Assembly (NCBI GenBank): GCA_017163975.1
Contig: JAFFSR010000009.1
Span: 806,001-870,000, forward strand
Length of the DNA: 64,000 nucleotides
DNA from: Anastatus disparis
Taxonomy: Eukaryota; Arthropoda; Insecta; Hymenoptera; Eupelmidae
Direction: 5' to 3'
The notes below the pieces were generated by a model. That model made no database searches, had not been told where the DNA came from, and saw nothing but the letters and a program-made list of their open reading frames with translations. A program made the position numbers and the translations under genes. How positions within the stretch are numbered: position 1 is the stretch's first letter; every line of letters begins with the position of its first letter. Positions 51,001 to 63,429 of this stretch are shown here, in pieces.

Positions 51001-54000
51001 TTAACATTGTAGCGAGCCCCGACGATGCTCGCTTTCGCTTTTTCCATTTCAACGTTTTACTTTACAGCAGCTTTATAACTAGATTTTCTCTTTTCTTCAA
51101 GCAAGCCTCTCTTTATGTACGACGCCGAGGTGGTGGTTTCCTTATTTTATTCGCGCCCGTGTTTATGCAGAGAGAAAAAAAAGAGAGAAAAATCTAAATA
51201 CACGCAACATCTCCTCAGTTTTCTCGAGCTTATACTCAAGCTATTCCATTTGCACTATGTCTTCTTTTTTTTTTCTATATGCATTTTAAGAAAGACTTTC
51301 ACGAAAGTTCTATTTATTTAAAACCTTTATATACTTATCGAGAAAAATTTCTTATCTTGCTTGGCTCGATCTCTTGCGCTGATCACAGCACGAGAAACTA
51401 TCTTATTTGCCCCGGTGTATAGCTAGGAACGTTTGATTCTACAAAAGGCAAGAAGGGAGAGAGAGAGAGCTCGTGTATTATCGACATTTATAAATATACA
51501 TTCTTGCTAGGTACTTTATTCAACTATGCGTTTTCTTTCTCTCACACACACACACACTGACTTTCTCTCGATTTTCCATCGAATTTTTCACATTTCGCCT
51601 TAGAGAAGCAGAACAGTTTTCTCTCTCCATCCTTCTTTCTTCTTCTTCTGCATTCTAGCGTAGAATAAGATTATCTAGCGCACGTTTGTCTTGCTTCCAA
51701 CGATTTTTATTCTTTTTCTTTCGCGAACGCGAAGTGACGCGATGCATAAAACTCACTATCCAACGAGATATCGCTTAAAAAAATGCGCATGCATTTTTCG
51801 TCGATAAGGAAAAAAAAAGGAAGAATAAGAAGAAGAAGTAGTAGAAGAAAAGAAAAAAAAAAGAGAGAAGAATATAAGAAGAAAGAGCGAGCGAAGCGTT
51901 AAAAGAGCCCTGCATCTATACAGCAATTTGAATTCTTGGAAGAAGAAGCTTTAAAGAAATTAGTTTAGGGGTGATAGTAACACAGCAGCAGTAGCATCAG
52001 CATCAGGAGCAGCAGCAGTGGTGGTCGCTTTTGTAAAACTTGGGGAAAAGAGGATGCAGATTGAGGCCGTTTGAGACGGGCAAACTTACGAATGAAATAT
52101 GCATGTAGTCTTATACTTCCTTCTCTCACGGCATCCCTTTTACTCTTCTTGATGATGCAGACTGACGACTTAATATAGCTATATTTATTTGAAAGTATTA
52201 TTACCTCAAAGTTAGAAGGATTTTTTATTCATTTTTTACATCTTTTTTATTACAACAGACAGAAAGAATAAAAAAAACATGTTTATAATTCTTTCTTTAA
52301 TGATTGTTCTCCACCTAATTTTACATTAGTATCTAAAAAAATAAAAATTTGATAAAAGACATTTGCTTTCAAGCAAATTCATTAAAATAATTGATATAGA
52401 TGTTGATCGTTACTAGCGAACAGTAAAAGGGTTGCTCTATCGATATCTGTTTCTACCCCTATAATAATTCATAATACAGTCATCCTTGACAATTGAGTAT
52501 GATAATTGAGTTGGGATGCATTGTGCGTGTGCACGTGAAATATTCGAACAAGTTTGGAATAACTAGAATTATTGCAATCTGGCATCGTCGTAATAATCAC
52601 GCGCTGATGGCGACAAGTCTATTCCCTACCCTAATGTATATCTCTGTATTATGCGGATGCAAGGACTGATTTATAAATTAAGAATTAGTAGATTAGATAT
52701 TTGAGGATGAGGGTTTTTAATTTTGATTTCCAAGGCTTTGGATTATAATATTTTGAAGATGAAGACGTGATGTATAAAAGTTTGGGACTTCAGTTATATC
52801 TAGAGGTTAAAAATTTAACGTTGAAAGATTCGAGGTTTAATGTTTTATTGGTTTATATCTAAGGATTTAAGATGAAAAATTTTCAAATCAAAAGAGATGC
52901 TACTGTACCAAATTTGAATATTGAAAAATACAACGCTCAAAATTTAATATTTCAAAGTATACTACCGTTTAAACTATATTATGTGTACATATTCTTTGAA
53001 CGAAAAATTTAGATCGAAGTGTCCACTTATAACAAAAATTCCATTATCGCTTTCTATTGAAATTTATCATAGAAAATTAATAATTTAAGAGTTGAACGTT
53101 TAGGGCAAGAGTTTAAGTTTCTAAACTTTTAGGGGATGATTACTTCGGAATTTGTTATTTAAATATTGTAAGTTTAGGTATTAAGAACTTCAAAGTTAAA
53201 TAATTTTCAAGTTTTAAACTCGAGGTTAAATGAATTGTGTTATAATTGTAAGAATTTAAATTTTATGAGTGGAGGTTTAAAAATATAATATTGAAACTTT
53301 CAGGATCCAAGAGTTTATTATTTAAAAATTTAAAGTTTGAGAGTTCAATGATTTCAAGTTTAATATCTGATATTTCAAGAATTCATGATTAAAAAACTTA
53401 ATGTTAATTTAACAATTTATAGCTCCAGATTTTTAAGTAAGGAATTTCAAAATTCACAGAATTTCCTTTCCCCGAGCCATGGAGAAAAAAAGCATTATCG
53501 AAAATTGCAAAATTTGCCAAAAGTGCTGAAATGATCAGCTTCGATCGGGTATAATGTTAAAACTATACTTTGAAAAATTTTGAAATAATATAATTTTTTA
53601 AATTTCAGGAAAAAATAATAAATTGTCTATTAATCTCACAAAGAACAACATAAATATGTACATGGAATGATTTTTTCGGAATCTGCGTGATGTAATTTAC
53701 TATATCTAATTTTGCTTATTGCATTTTACATCTAATTGAGCTATTTAAATCCATAGTTATTGGTTGAATTTCTAAAATACAAAGGGCGACTGTTTATTTT
53801 GAATAACTCGAAACCAGCAGTTAAATATAGAACGTTATAGCGTGCACAACGTAAGTAATAATGAGAATATTACAGATTCATATTATTACAGCATGGGTAC
53901 AAGGTATTTTTAACAACTAGGTTTACCGAAAAAATGCTTTTATTTCCGTATTATTTAATAATTAAGTTTATTGAAAATATATTACTTCTCAATTATTTTG

Positions 54001-54519
54001 GAGATTCAATAAATAAATGCGATTTTTTGTACTAATCCACATTAAAGAGTAATTTTTCAAAATCAAGACTATTTTTTCATCATTTAAACGTGGCTAAAGT
54101 TAAAAATAATATTTTGTTGAGTTTTATAAAAATTTGAATTTGGATAGTCCGTATCAAAAGTCTTTACCCAATATGTACATTTATATGTATACGTGTATGC
54201 ACATACAGTTATGTGTGTATAAAAAATAAATATGCATGAAAACATAGATATGGATTTGAGAATTAACTTATATTCAAGCGAAACTGAGGAAGTTTTGAAA
54301 CAACAAAAATAAATTTGTACAGCGTTAAATATTACTACATGAGCATATTTGTATTTTAATTTTTTTTTTTCGCGAGTGGACGTACCAAAGCTTTTTTGGT
54401 AATCAAATTGCAAGTCCGACTTTTCCTGTGTTTGCGTGTACATAATACTCTTGCAAAAATTTTTAGTCATACACGGTGCGTACCATTTTTTTTGCCAAAT
54501 TATTTATTTATTATAAGCT
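39080..54519. other. Long noncoding region
   Basis: About 15 kb with no supportable gene. More complex, GC-richer islands occur at about 41130-41420, 46290-46510, 47500-47740, 48600-48850 and 50340-50700. Microsatellites sit at 40132-40151 (CT), 47473-47488 (GA) and 49490-49506 (TA). A cryptic repetitive stretch spans about 52680-53470. Confidence 0.5.
48602..48609 (+). promoter_or_regulatory. TATA-box-like sequence
   Basis: TATAAAAG directly before a GC-rich stretch (cggcggcggcaggcagcggc at 48641-48660). No initiator or downstream gene could be tied to it; in AT-rich DNA such matches are frequent. Confidence 0.15.
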
Positions 54520-54556
54520 AAGAACCTTTTGTTGAAATAAAATATCCAAGTCATTA

Positions 54557-54618
<62 letters not shown>

Positions 54619-54819
54619 GCATATTATTTCATTTAATGACTTTGATATTTTATACGACATAGAGTTGTGAAGTCATATTAAAAAAAATATAAATGTATCA
54701 TTTTCAAATTTAATTCATTATGATTACTTAAAAAAACAGTCAAGTATAAAAATCATCTATTTTACGTTGTATTTTAAAATTTCCTGAATTTAATGGAATA
54801 CAGTGATCAAAAGGTTCTT
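54520..54819. mobile_element. 300-bp foldback element with (AT)n core
   Basis: Outer ends AAGAACCTTTTG and CAAAAGGTTCTT are exact 12-bp inverted repeats. Nested inside, AATATCCAAGTCATTAAAT (from 54541) faces ATTTAATGACTTTGATATT (to about 54650) across a long (AT)n tract. No coding capacity. Confidence 0.55.
54560..54616. repeat. (AT)n microsatellite
   Basis: Uninterrupted AT run of about 57 bp, the longest in the window, sitting at the loop of a foldback element. Confidence 0.95.
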
Positions 54820-56649
54820 TGTAAAAACTTGAAAAAGAGCTAAAAAGAAAGGCAAAAGATAAAGTACAAAGTTTTCCCATCATTTCCTGCAATATCTTTT
54901 CAGCAGCACTCGAATCGAATTTCTAACTATTGGCACCACGTAACTCTGTAGGTGGCTCTCTCTCTTGAACATGTAACTTGCGCTCAATCGACGCTATACA
55001 CTATACGTGACTGTGAATCTGAGACAATCGTCGTGTCAGCAGCAATCGTTTCCTTTTTTCATCTTTAGTCTTAGTTTTACCTTCGTGTATATTTTGTTTT
55101 TCCGTTTTTCCTACAAAACTTGTTTATTTGAAAGACAAATCGATATATTTTTCGAAAATTTATTAAATTTTTCAAGCGAAATACTGGACAATTAAACTTG
55201 TTTTTCTGTAGATTGAAATACTGCCGATTTATAGACGTTTTTTTATGGTTTCATAAACGTATTTCGAGCTTGAAAACTTTACGGTGACTTTAATCTCGTT
55301 CTCGCAAGGACTTTTCTTCTCGAATTTGTCAATAAAGTATAGATATATTAACTAAAGCATGTTTGAAACATAAGTCCTTCATTCGATATCTTTGATGATT
55401 ATACCTTTAATCTTTTCTTGAAAGACGGAAAAGGAATATACTTTGTTATCCGGAAACACGATCCAATCTAAATGTTTAACTGAATCCAAAAGACATCGAA
55501 CAAATAATTTATTATAAGTATCAATATATCAAATGTAAAGATGGATTTACACTCGTGTTCGTTTTTAGAGAGTTGCTGTCTGACTGATTTCTAGTTTCCA
55601 AGAAAAAAAAGCTTGAAAGAAATGAGGTGAAATTGACCCGAGTTGTATGACCTATTTTTCCTCTACTTTGACAAAAAGAACTCGTATTTCATGACTTGTG
55701 TTTTTAAGCCGAGTATACATAGCTGCTTTACTTTAATATTTTATTGTCTTATTATTTTGATTGTACTTCATGCATTTACGTCTTGCGCATTTTGATTTAA
55801 AACTAAAATAAGCAGTACCAACATTTTATATTCTAAAATTTACAATAGAAAATATATTTTTTAATATGAAAGAAATATATATCGTCTGCGTACTTTTTTT
55901 TACAAAAGAGAACGTATACCTGCTATTTGAATAGATTGCACACGCAAATATTAAAAAATTTTTCGTTTTTGAAAAATATTTTTTTTTTTGGAATTTTTTC
56001 GCATGACTACAGATTTATGAATTTTTTTTTAATAATGGATGTGCTTAAAAATAAAATTTGGAATGAAACTGAATGGTTTTAATAAATAGAAATTATATAT
56101 AGGAATTTGCTTTTTATGTTTTTAAATTTTTATAACCAAATTGATATAATTGAAATTTCATTAAATTCCTATGCTATAAATAGTAAAACTATTTCAGCTA
56201 TGTAAATTTTTTGTAATTTTGTAAAAGCAACCAATTTTACTCTGTAATAATATTTTAAAACTTTAACTTTCTTTAATTTTACAAAAAAAATTAATGTTGA
56301 ATTAATATTAATTTTGTTGTACTGAGAAATTTAAAGATAGAAATATTTTTTAAACGATCAATAAGAATTAATTTTTGAAAACCGAGATTTACATTTTACA
56401 AATAATAAAGTTTTCATTGAAGTAGAAATTTCCTTTGATGCAAATAAATTTTGGAAATTGAGCCATTTTTAGTGTTCTAATTGGTTATATAAATAATTTT
56501 TTAAACTTAATAGTTTATGCATAATCACAGAATTTCAATGAAAATAGTTTTTCGTATTTTATGCGATCTAAGAAATTTCAAGATTAAAATTAAATGTTTA
56601 AAAAAAAAGCCTATTGAAATGATAAAGCGGAATCGTATATAATTTTTAT
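54820..56649. other. AT-rich noncoding region
   Basis: No gene, RNA or repeat recognised apart from A/T runs. Confidence 0.5.
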
Positions 56650-56847
56650 GATTTTATTTAACATCGCTGTATTTCAGCTATCATTACGATGCTAATTAAC
56701 GACGGAGATTTTCAGTGTATTTTTGAATAAAGCACATGTAGTGTAGACAGTGGTGCTTGTGTCAACCAGTCGCCGAGAGCGGGATTCGAACTCGGATCCT
56801 CGAGATTATGAATCCATCACTCTACCGTGTGAGCCACTAAAGACCTC
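56650..56847 (-). mobile_element. tRNA-derived SINE, copy 3 (full length)
   Basis: Minus-strand copy starting GAGGTCTTTAGTGGCTCA at 56847, with box B GAGTTCGAATCC intact and box A changed (CACACGG in place of CAGTCGG). Its body (blocks CTACATGTGCTTT, CCGTCGTTAATTAGCATCGT, AATACAGCGATGTT) matches copy 1 base for base over most of its length and ends in AATAAAAT. Confidence 0.75.
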
Positions 56848-58538
56848 ACTTAATCTAAATAGTAAGCAGAATTATACATTTATAAGCTGAATGCTAGAAT
56901 GTTTTAATTAATCTTTTAATATTTTACAAATTAAGCAAATTGTACTTCAAGTTGTAAATTATTTTTTCGATATAAAGGACGGATTTGTAGTGCAAAAACG
57001 TCGATAATAATTTATATTGAAGCCTCGCGAAGTTCAAGGCTGATTAGCGTAGAGTTTAAAACAAAAGACTTTACATAGATCATTTATCTGAAATATTTTT
57101 TTTTTTTCATCAAACAATTCAATTCATCACGAGCGCAATATAAATTTACCCCGATTTTTTTCCTTTTTATTCCTCATCGATCAATTGCGTACGAACTATA
57201 CCATCGTTTATTTTTTTTTTTTTGTTCTATATCCTCGGATTTTGTTCTTCTTTTATAACTCATCCGAAGCGTTATTAGACCGAAAATTTCTATATTCCAA
57301 ACTCTCGTATTTTCACTCGATAAATTTGGGTGAGCGCGAGCGTAAAGCAGATCGAATATTTTACAGTCGGCTTATATGTGTGTATATATATATCCAGTCT
57401 TAATATGAATCGAATCAAGCGCGCAATGAATCGTAATGAATTTTCTTCAATTTTCAAATATCCCGACACATGCGATAAAATCTAGCTCACTCCTGCTAAC
57501 TCGGCGCTTTCTCTCTATTTTAAATCTAAATGAAGAAAAAGAGAGAGAGAAATAGAAGCCGGCGTATACGTATATATATAGAACATTGGAATTTTGAAAT
57601 ATTTGTGTTCCTGTAGGAATAGCTTCACTTAAGAGCTTTATACCCTCTCGTGCTTATGTTACGTTAGCATGTAAGGGAATCTCCCAAAGTGCTGTTATGA
57701 AGTTTTGAAAAATCTAGTTTTTCTTCGGTTAATATTGATTTTAGATGTGAATGTAAGTAAAAACCTTCGATTCCGGGGGAATGTACAAATAAGTTTTTCG
57801 AAGTTTAGGAAAACGTCAATTTTTTTTCTTTTTCCCCTTTTTTTTTTTTAATGTAACTTTACCAAATGTAAAGAGAAAAAGTCAGAATGGGCAATGTTGA
57901 AACTAACAGCATTGAACTTTTTAAATTCAATGTTTTCGCAAATGAAACCTCACTAAAAATGATGTTTTTTAATCCTTTTTTTTTTTAAATCGAGTAAACT
58001 AAAATCACAAACCTTCAAAGTTTTTTTTTCATATACGACTGGTCTACATAGTTATGATCTCTTTTGTAATATCTTTTTATGATTTTATTTGAAGATATAA
58101 AAAATATTTTACATTAATTAGGACTTTAGTTAAAAAAGTTTTAAATTCAAAGCTCTTTTTTGTACAACTACATCGAGTACACTGATATTACATTACTTTA
58201 TAACCCACATCTGGTTATTTCGAAAAAATTAAAACTCTTCGTTTTACATTAAAAATATTTCAAAAAAATCTCAAATAACAAAAGACATGTGTGTTTCGAA
58301 AAAAATTTCTCCATTCTCTTTTTATATACGCAGAAATACATCATGTGTCTCGTTTTACATAGTCGACGAAAAAAAGAAGAAAAAGCTAGCTTAAAAAAGG
58401 AAGCTAGAAAGACATGATCTATGTAAAATCGCGTAGAAAGAATGTAAAAAGTTAAAAAAAAAAGAGAGAGAGAGAAACACAGAAGAGAGATCGTGCATGC
58501 ACAAAGACCGCGGGATTATGCAAGGAATGAAACGAGCC

Positions 58539-58558
58539 CTCTCTCTCTCTCTCTCTCT
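58539..58558. repeat. (CT)n microsatellite
   Basis: Ten CT units. Confidence 0.9.
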
Positions 58559-60123
58559 TGTCATTTTCAGCGAGCTAGTGCGGGCATATATACGAATGAT
58601 AAAGAAAAGCTAAGCTTAAAAAGGTGTGCGCAAAGGAAGATAAAAAAAAAATGAATAAAAAGAAACAAAGGGTGCTATATGGAAAAAGTTAGGAAAAAAA
58701 GCAGAACGAAAAAGAATAAAGAAAAAACGAAATAAAAAGTTAAAGAATAGGAAGTAAGTCTAATCGAAAAGCTAATACGATGGTAATCAAGGGAGTACGT
58801 CGAGTTGCTTTGGCGGTGTTACTCGACCAGACAATGGGCTTGGAACACACACATATATATATATCCCAACGGGAAGATTGAAAATTTATTGGGGCACCTC
58901 TTTCTTTCAGTTTCTATCCATCTTAAAGTAAGAAAATCACAAGTACCATTTATCTCTTTCTCATTCTGTTATTCTCTTCTTCTATATCTTAATAATCCTG
59001 TCCTTTAGCTCCTTTTAATCCCGTTTAAAATTTAAAAATCCAATTATTCTCGCCGATACGCACTCTAATATTCTATTGTTAAGTTGCGTTGCCAAGCGAA
59101 TTAAGCTAGGATCGAGTTCGAATGCGAAAAAGCAAAGTGGGTTTCCGCGTATATATGTCTCCACTGACCGAAACCCGAGGAAATATTATCGCAATAAAAA
59201 TGCTCATAAATGTATATGCTGAATAACGAAAAGTCTCTGGGATTCTTATACGGACATATTTTCGTATTTCATAAATGGAGGATCAAAAAGCAATGGAGAT
59301 AGAGAGAGAGGAAAAGAAAGAAGCATCAGATTTATCCACTTCTTATATACTTTACTGATGTATATAAGTAACCTACTCAAATAAAAGAAGAAGAAGAGAG
59401 TCTTTCTGCTTTGTTGAAAAATATTTTTTTTTTTTCTATCGCTAGCAGAAAGTTAACTTTATATATGTACATGTAGAAGAGAGGAAGAAATCGCATTACT
59501 ATACGACTTTTCTCATAAAGTATCTTTGCGGGCTCTGATCGCGGCGCAAGATTACAAAAGCAGCCTGCTTTTTGGTCTATATATATATATAACCTTGGCT
59601 TGATTTTAAAGTGACATTTGGAGGAAGAAAAAAAAAGAAAGAAGGAGGAGGAGAAAAAGATTCAGCTTTTTTTCCTTTCTCTCTATTCGTTCGTGGAAAC
59701 GAACTCTTACTGATGTCGCGTTGAAAAGCAAGAAAAGCCAGATAGCAGTCCGATGCAAGTAGAACTTGGGGGTAAAAGTCATTTCGAGCGAATCTCCCTC
59801 ACTGGTATGTGCATGTACAAATGATAAGATTTTTGCTTTTTTATCAGTTTTTTTTCCCCTTCTTCTTCCTTTGTTTTTAATTTTAGATGAAATTATCGGT
59901 ATTTTCTACGATGTTCTTTAATCTTTTGCTTTTTTTTTTCTCAGCACAATGTTTCATTAAAATTTACATACTATAAGCTTTTGTGTACATTGTTTTTTCC
60001 TTTCCCTATTCCATATTTCCCCGTGGGAAGATCGCCAGACGTACACACACATACACGCTCTCTTGGTATAAAATTCAATTTATTTCTTAGAAAACCACTT
60101 AATATAAATATTGCATGAGCAAC

Positions 60124-60139
60124 AAAAAAAAAAAAAAAA
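60124..60139. repeat. Poly-A tract
   Basis: Sixteen A in a row followed by GA-rich sequence. No element recognised upstream. Confidence 0.85.
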
Positions 60140-62777
60140 CGAAGAAGAGAGAGAGCACGTATGATAAGCAATTTATTTTTTAATCGTAAAACCGTAACAG
60201 AAAATAGACACGAAAATTCTATTTGACTTTATTTTTTCGCTTATATGCAGGAGAGCATTATGCGAAACCATGGAAACAAGTTGTTTGTACTAAAAATTTT
60301 GTAAGGAAGTTAAATTTACATATTAATTTTGTTTGATTTTGCATGCTCGGAGTGAATGGTAGCTTCAAGAAGAGTGAAAATTAAGCATATTTCAGTTTAG
60401 CTTGAATGTATCCAAGTAAAATGGAATAAATCAGTTGAATGGCTAGATTAAACGTTATTCGTTTATCATATTTTCGAGCAAATAAAAAAGTTAAAGCAAT
60501 ATATACTTTACAGACAGACGGAGAAAAAAGAGAGTCTAATATCTTTAGAGAGTATAAAATTCTGTTTAAATAGACGAAATTTTATATAGCATTGAAGTAA
60601 TCTAGACATATCTGTATAGCTCTTAAAAAAGCTTGAGTAAATGGAATATAAAAAAAAAGAGGAAAAAAGGTTGAAAGAAGAAAAACTGCACTTTTCCAGA
60701 GAGAGAGCGAGAAAGCTATACATGGAAGCAAAGAAGTTAATGAAATTTCGGTGTGCGACGAGGCAACGCGCTCGCACATACACCGAGATTCAACGAGAGA
60801 AAGATATGCTTGTCTGCGTAAGCGTAGAGAGAGAGAGGAAACGCTTCTTGTCTCTCTGAGTAGCATATATACGAAAGCGACAGTTCCGCCTAATGAAATT
60901 GTGCATCGTCCCGCGCAACGTTAATGACGTCCTCGGGCAAGCACAAAACTATATCTTTATCTTTATTTTTATCTTTAACTTTGGCTTTATCTTTCTTCGG
61001 TAACTATGTGAAATTCACGCGAGACTGTACGCTCAAACTTTGTTTCGAAATTTTTTTTTTTCATCGCGAATGTATGCCATCCTGAGTAGTGTCAAACTAA
61101 ACAAAAATTTGAGAAAAATTTGATTTTTTTAAAATAAAAATTATCAATTAGTGAATTACGTATGCATGAGAAAAAGGGCATTTTTTGACTAAAGAAAAAC
61201 TGAGATCGTAAAAGCCTTTTTTATTCTTGAAGCTTAAAATCATTAACGGAGCGGCGCAAGAATTTCAACATAATTGTCTCTGCAGTCAGCAAAGAATAAA
61301 AGAAAAGTTAAGTGTTGTAAAAAAGAAGCTTTTGAGTATTAGCTCAGTCATTTTAAACATAAAAAGGACATTAAACGTCGTAATTATTTAAAAGAAAAAT
61401 AAAGAATCAAAAGAGCATTATAATATATTTAAAAGAAGTTATTTGTAAAAAATAAAATTTCTTCAATTATTTCGTGTCTTAGGAAAAGTTTATTTTAAAA
61501 AATCCAGAAACTCGAGATATTATTTCTAATATGTTCATATATTCCTATGTATAAAGTTATAGTTTCAGGAATAGAAGTTTCTCCTCTGACCTCAAATCCT
61601 AAAATGACTAGGCTATGTACCGTAAAGGAGTAAAAGGAGCAAGTATAAGTTTACGTTTGTGGGGTAGAATCGTGCTTTGGCTGAATTTAGCTCAGGTTCT
61701 TACCTTACTTTTGCATTCTTCTCTCTTATCTAACAATTCGAGTTGTTTTCCAATTGTTTGCTTTTTCTATTGCGCACTTTCTCTCTCTCTCTTTCTTCTT
61801 TTTTATTTTTTTTTTCTTTTTCTTTTGTCGGTGCACCATTACTTGCTTTTATCTGCGTCTATAGATTTTTATTTTATCAAACAAATTCACATTTCAAAAA
61901 TATTTTTCAATATTTTTTTTTAATGTTTGAGTTGCGTCACTTGGTGAGAATAAAAATGATTATTTAGATCTTTTGTTTATTGATTTCGAATGCAGTTTTC
62001 AATATTCTCATTTCTTTTTTTTTCTGAAAATAAAGTATTACCTTGGGCTGGATAGATTAAAAATAGAAACAAATAGAATGTACGAATTTTTTAAATTAAA
62101 CTTTTTTTTATTGACAAAATAAATATCACAGTCGAGATTTAGGGATTTTGATTTAACTTTAGGGTATTTTTTTGTTACTTGGAACTGTAAAGAAAATAGG
62201 GTTTTTTCGGTCCAACGCTCAATTTTATGAATATAGCAAGCTATTATTTTATACATTTGTTAAGGATTTTCTTTTTAAATCACTGTTATTATAACTATTT
62301 TGTAACTATTCGTAATTCCTAAAATTTTATTACAAGTTAAAATCAAATCTTCTTATTAAAAAAAATGTATTTAAATAGTCTAATCCATTGAAAATTTCTG
62401 AAGAAATATTTAAAAAAAGATGGAAAAATTTGGCTGATGAATGATTAAAGCTTTGATTTTATGCCAATTTTTCTAAAGTTGATTTATCTGAAAATGATTT
62501 TCCTAGAAATGTCTAATTTTTACGAAATATGTCTACTCAAAGGATCAAAAGCAGCTATTTGTAATGAACAATTTGCTTTAGAATCCTTGCTTAATCTCAC
62601 ACTCGTATACAAATGTGTTCTGCTTTCTCTCTCTCTCTTTTTGCAGAAAAGGTATCTGTGTAAGACTTGTCATCCAAAACGGGAAATGAAGTCCTCCACA
62701 CAAGCGTATCTCCGCAGTAAATACATATACAGAGAACGTAGCGTTTGACTTTGACGAGTTGAAATGACAAGAAATCG

Positions 62778-62797
62778 TATATATATATATATATATA
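62778..62797. repeat. (TA)n microsatellite
   Basis: Ten TA units. Confidence 0.9.
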
Positions 62798-63412
62798 CAT
62801 GGCGCTACGCGGCTGGCTAACACATGTGAGAAAATCATCTGGTCAGAGAGCCATAGAATATACATGTGTACAATGTATAGGTATATATGGCAATCCAAAA
62901 AGGATGTTATACACCCTCTCTTTACCTCCTCTTGCCTTGCACGTTTGCCTGCTGGCCTGCTCGGTTATAGTCTTCGGTTTAGACTCTATTATCTCTGGCT
63001 ATTATGCATGTGAAGGATGGGTAACGCACTCCTGCGTTTCGCTTTCTCTCTATATATGCTCGGTCATGCGTTGAATTACTGGGGCTAACTTTTCAAACGG
63101 ATGGATACCCAGTGCCATATAGTGTCACTTGCAATGTCATGGGGGATAAAGGCTTGTACAGTTTAGACGGAAAACTTTTTCAATTTCTTCATTCAAAAAT
63201 AAGAGATCAAATTAATAGATACGGCTTATGTTTTGTCAGAAATAAGCATTTTCAGTTTTACACCTCGTGCAAAAGATAATTTCTATATAATCATGAAACA
63301 TCGTCTGCGAGATAATATGGTTATTTACTTCTGAAAAAAGAACAAGTCAAAAGTAATAATTATGTGATGGGTCAAAAAGACGGTCTTTTTTTCATGATAA
63401 TTTAAATATATA

Positions 63413-63418
63413 TTTATT
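63413..63418 (-). terminator. Polyadenylation signal AATAAA after the ankyrin gene
   Basis: AATAAA on the minus strand begins 12 nt past the ankyrin stop codon. The position is close but usable; AT-rich sequence makes chance matches common. Confidence 0.35.
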
Positions 63419-63429
63419 ATTCATTTCAT

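Larger units (their letters stand above)
56848..63412. other. Right noncoding region
   Basis: AT-rich with GA/CT-rich stretches (58440-58760, 59280-59400, 60640-60860, 61770-61830). Frames here are Lys/Arg/Glu-rich or Phe/Leu/Ser-rich translations of those tracts. No gene is supported before the ankyrin gene. Confidence 0.5.
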
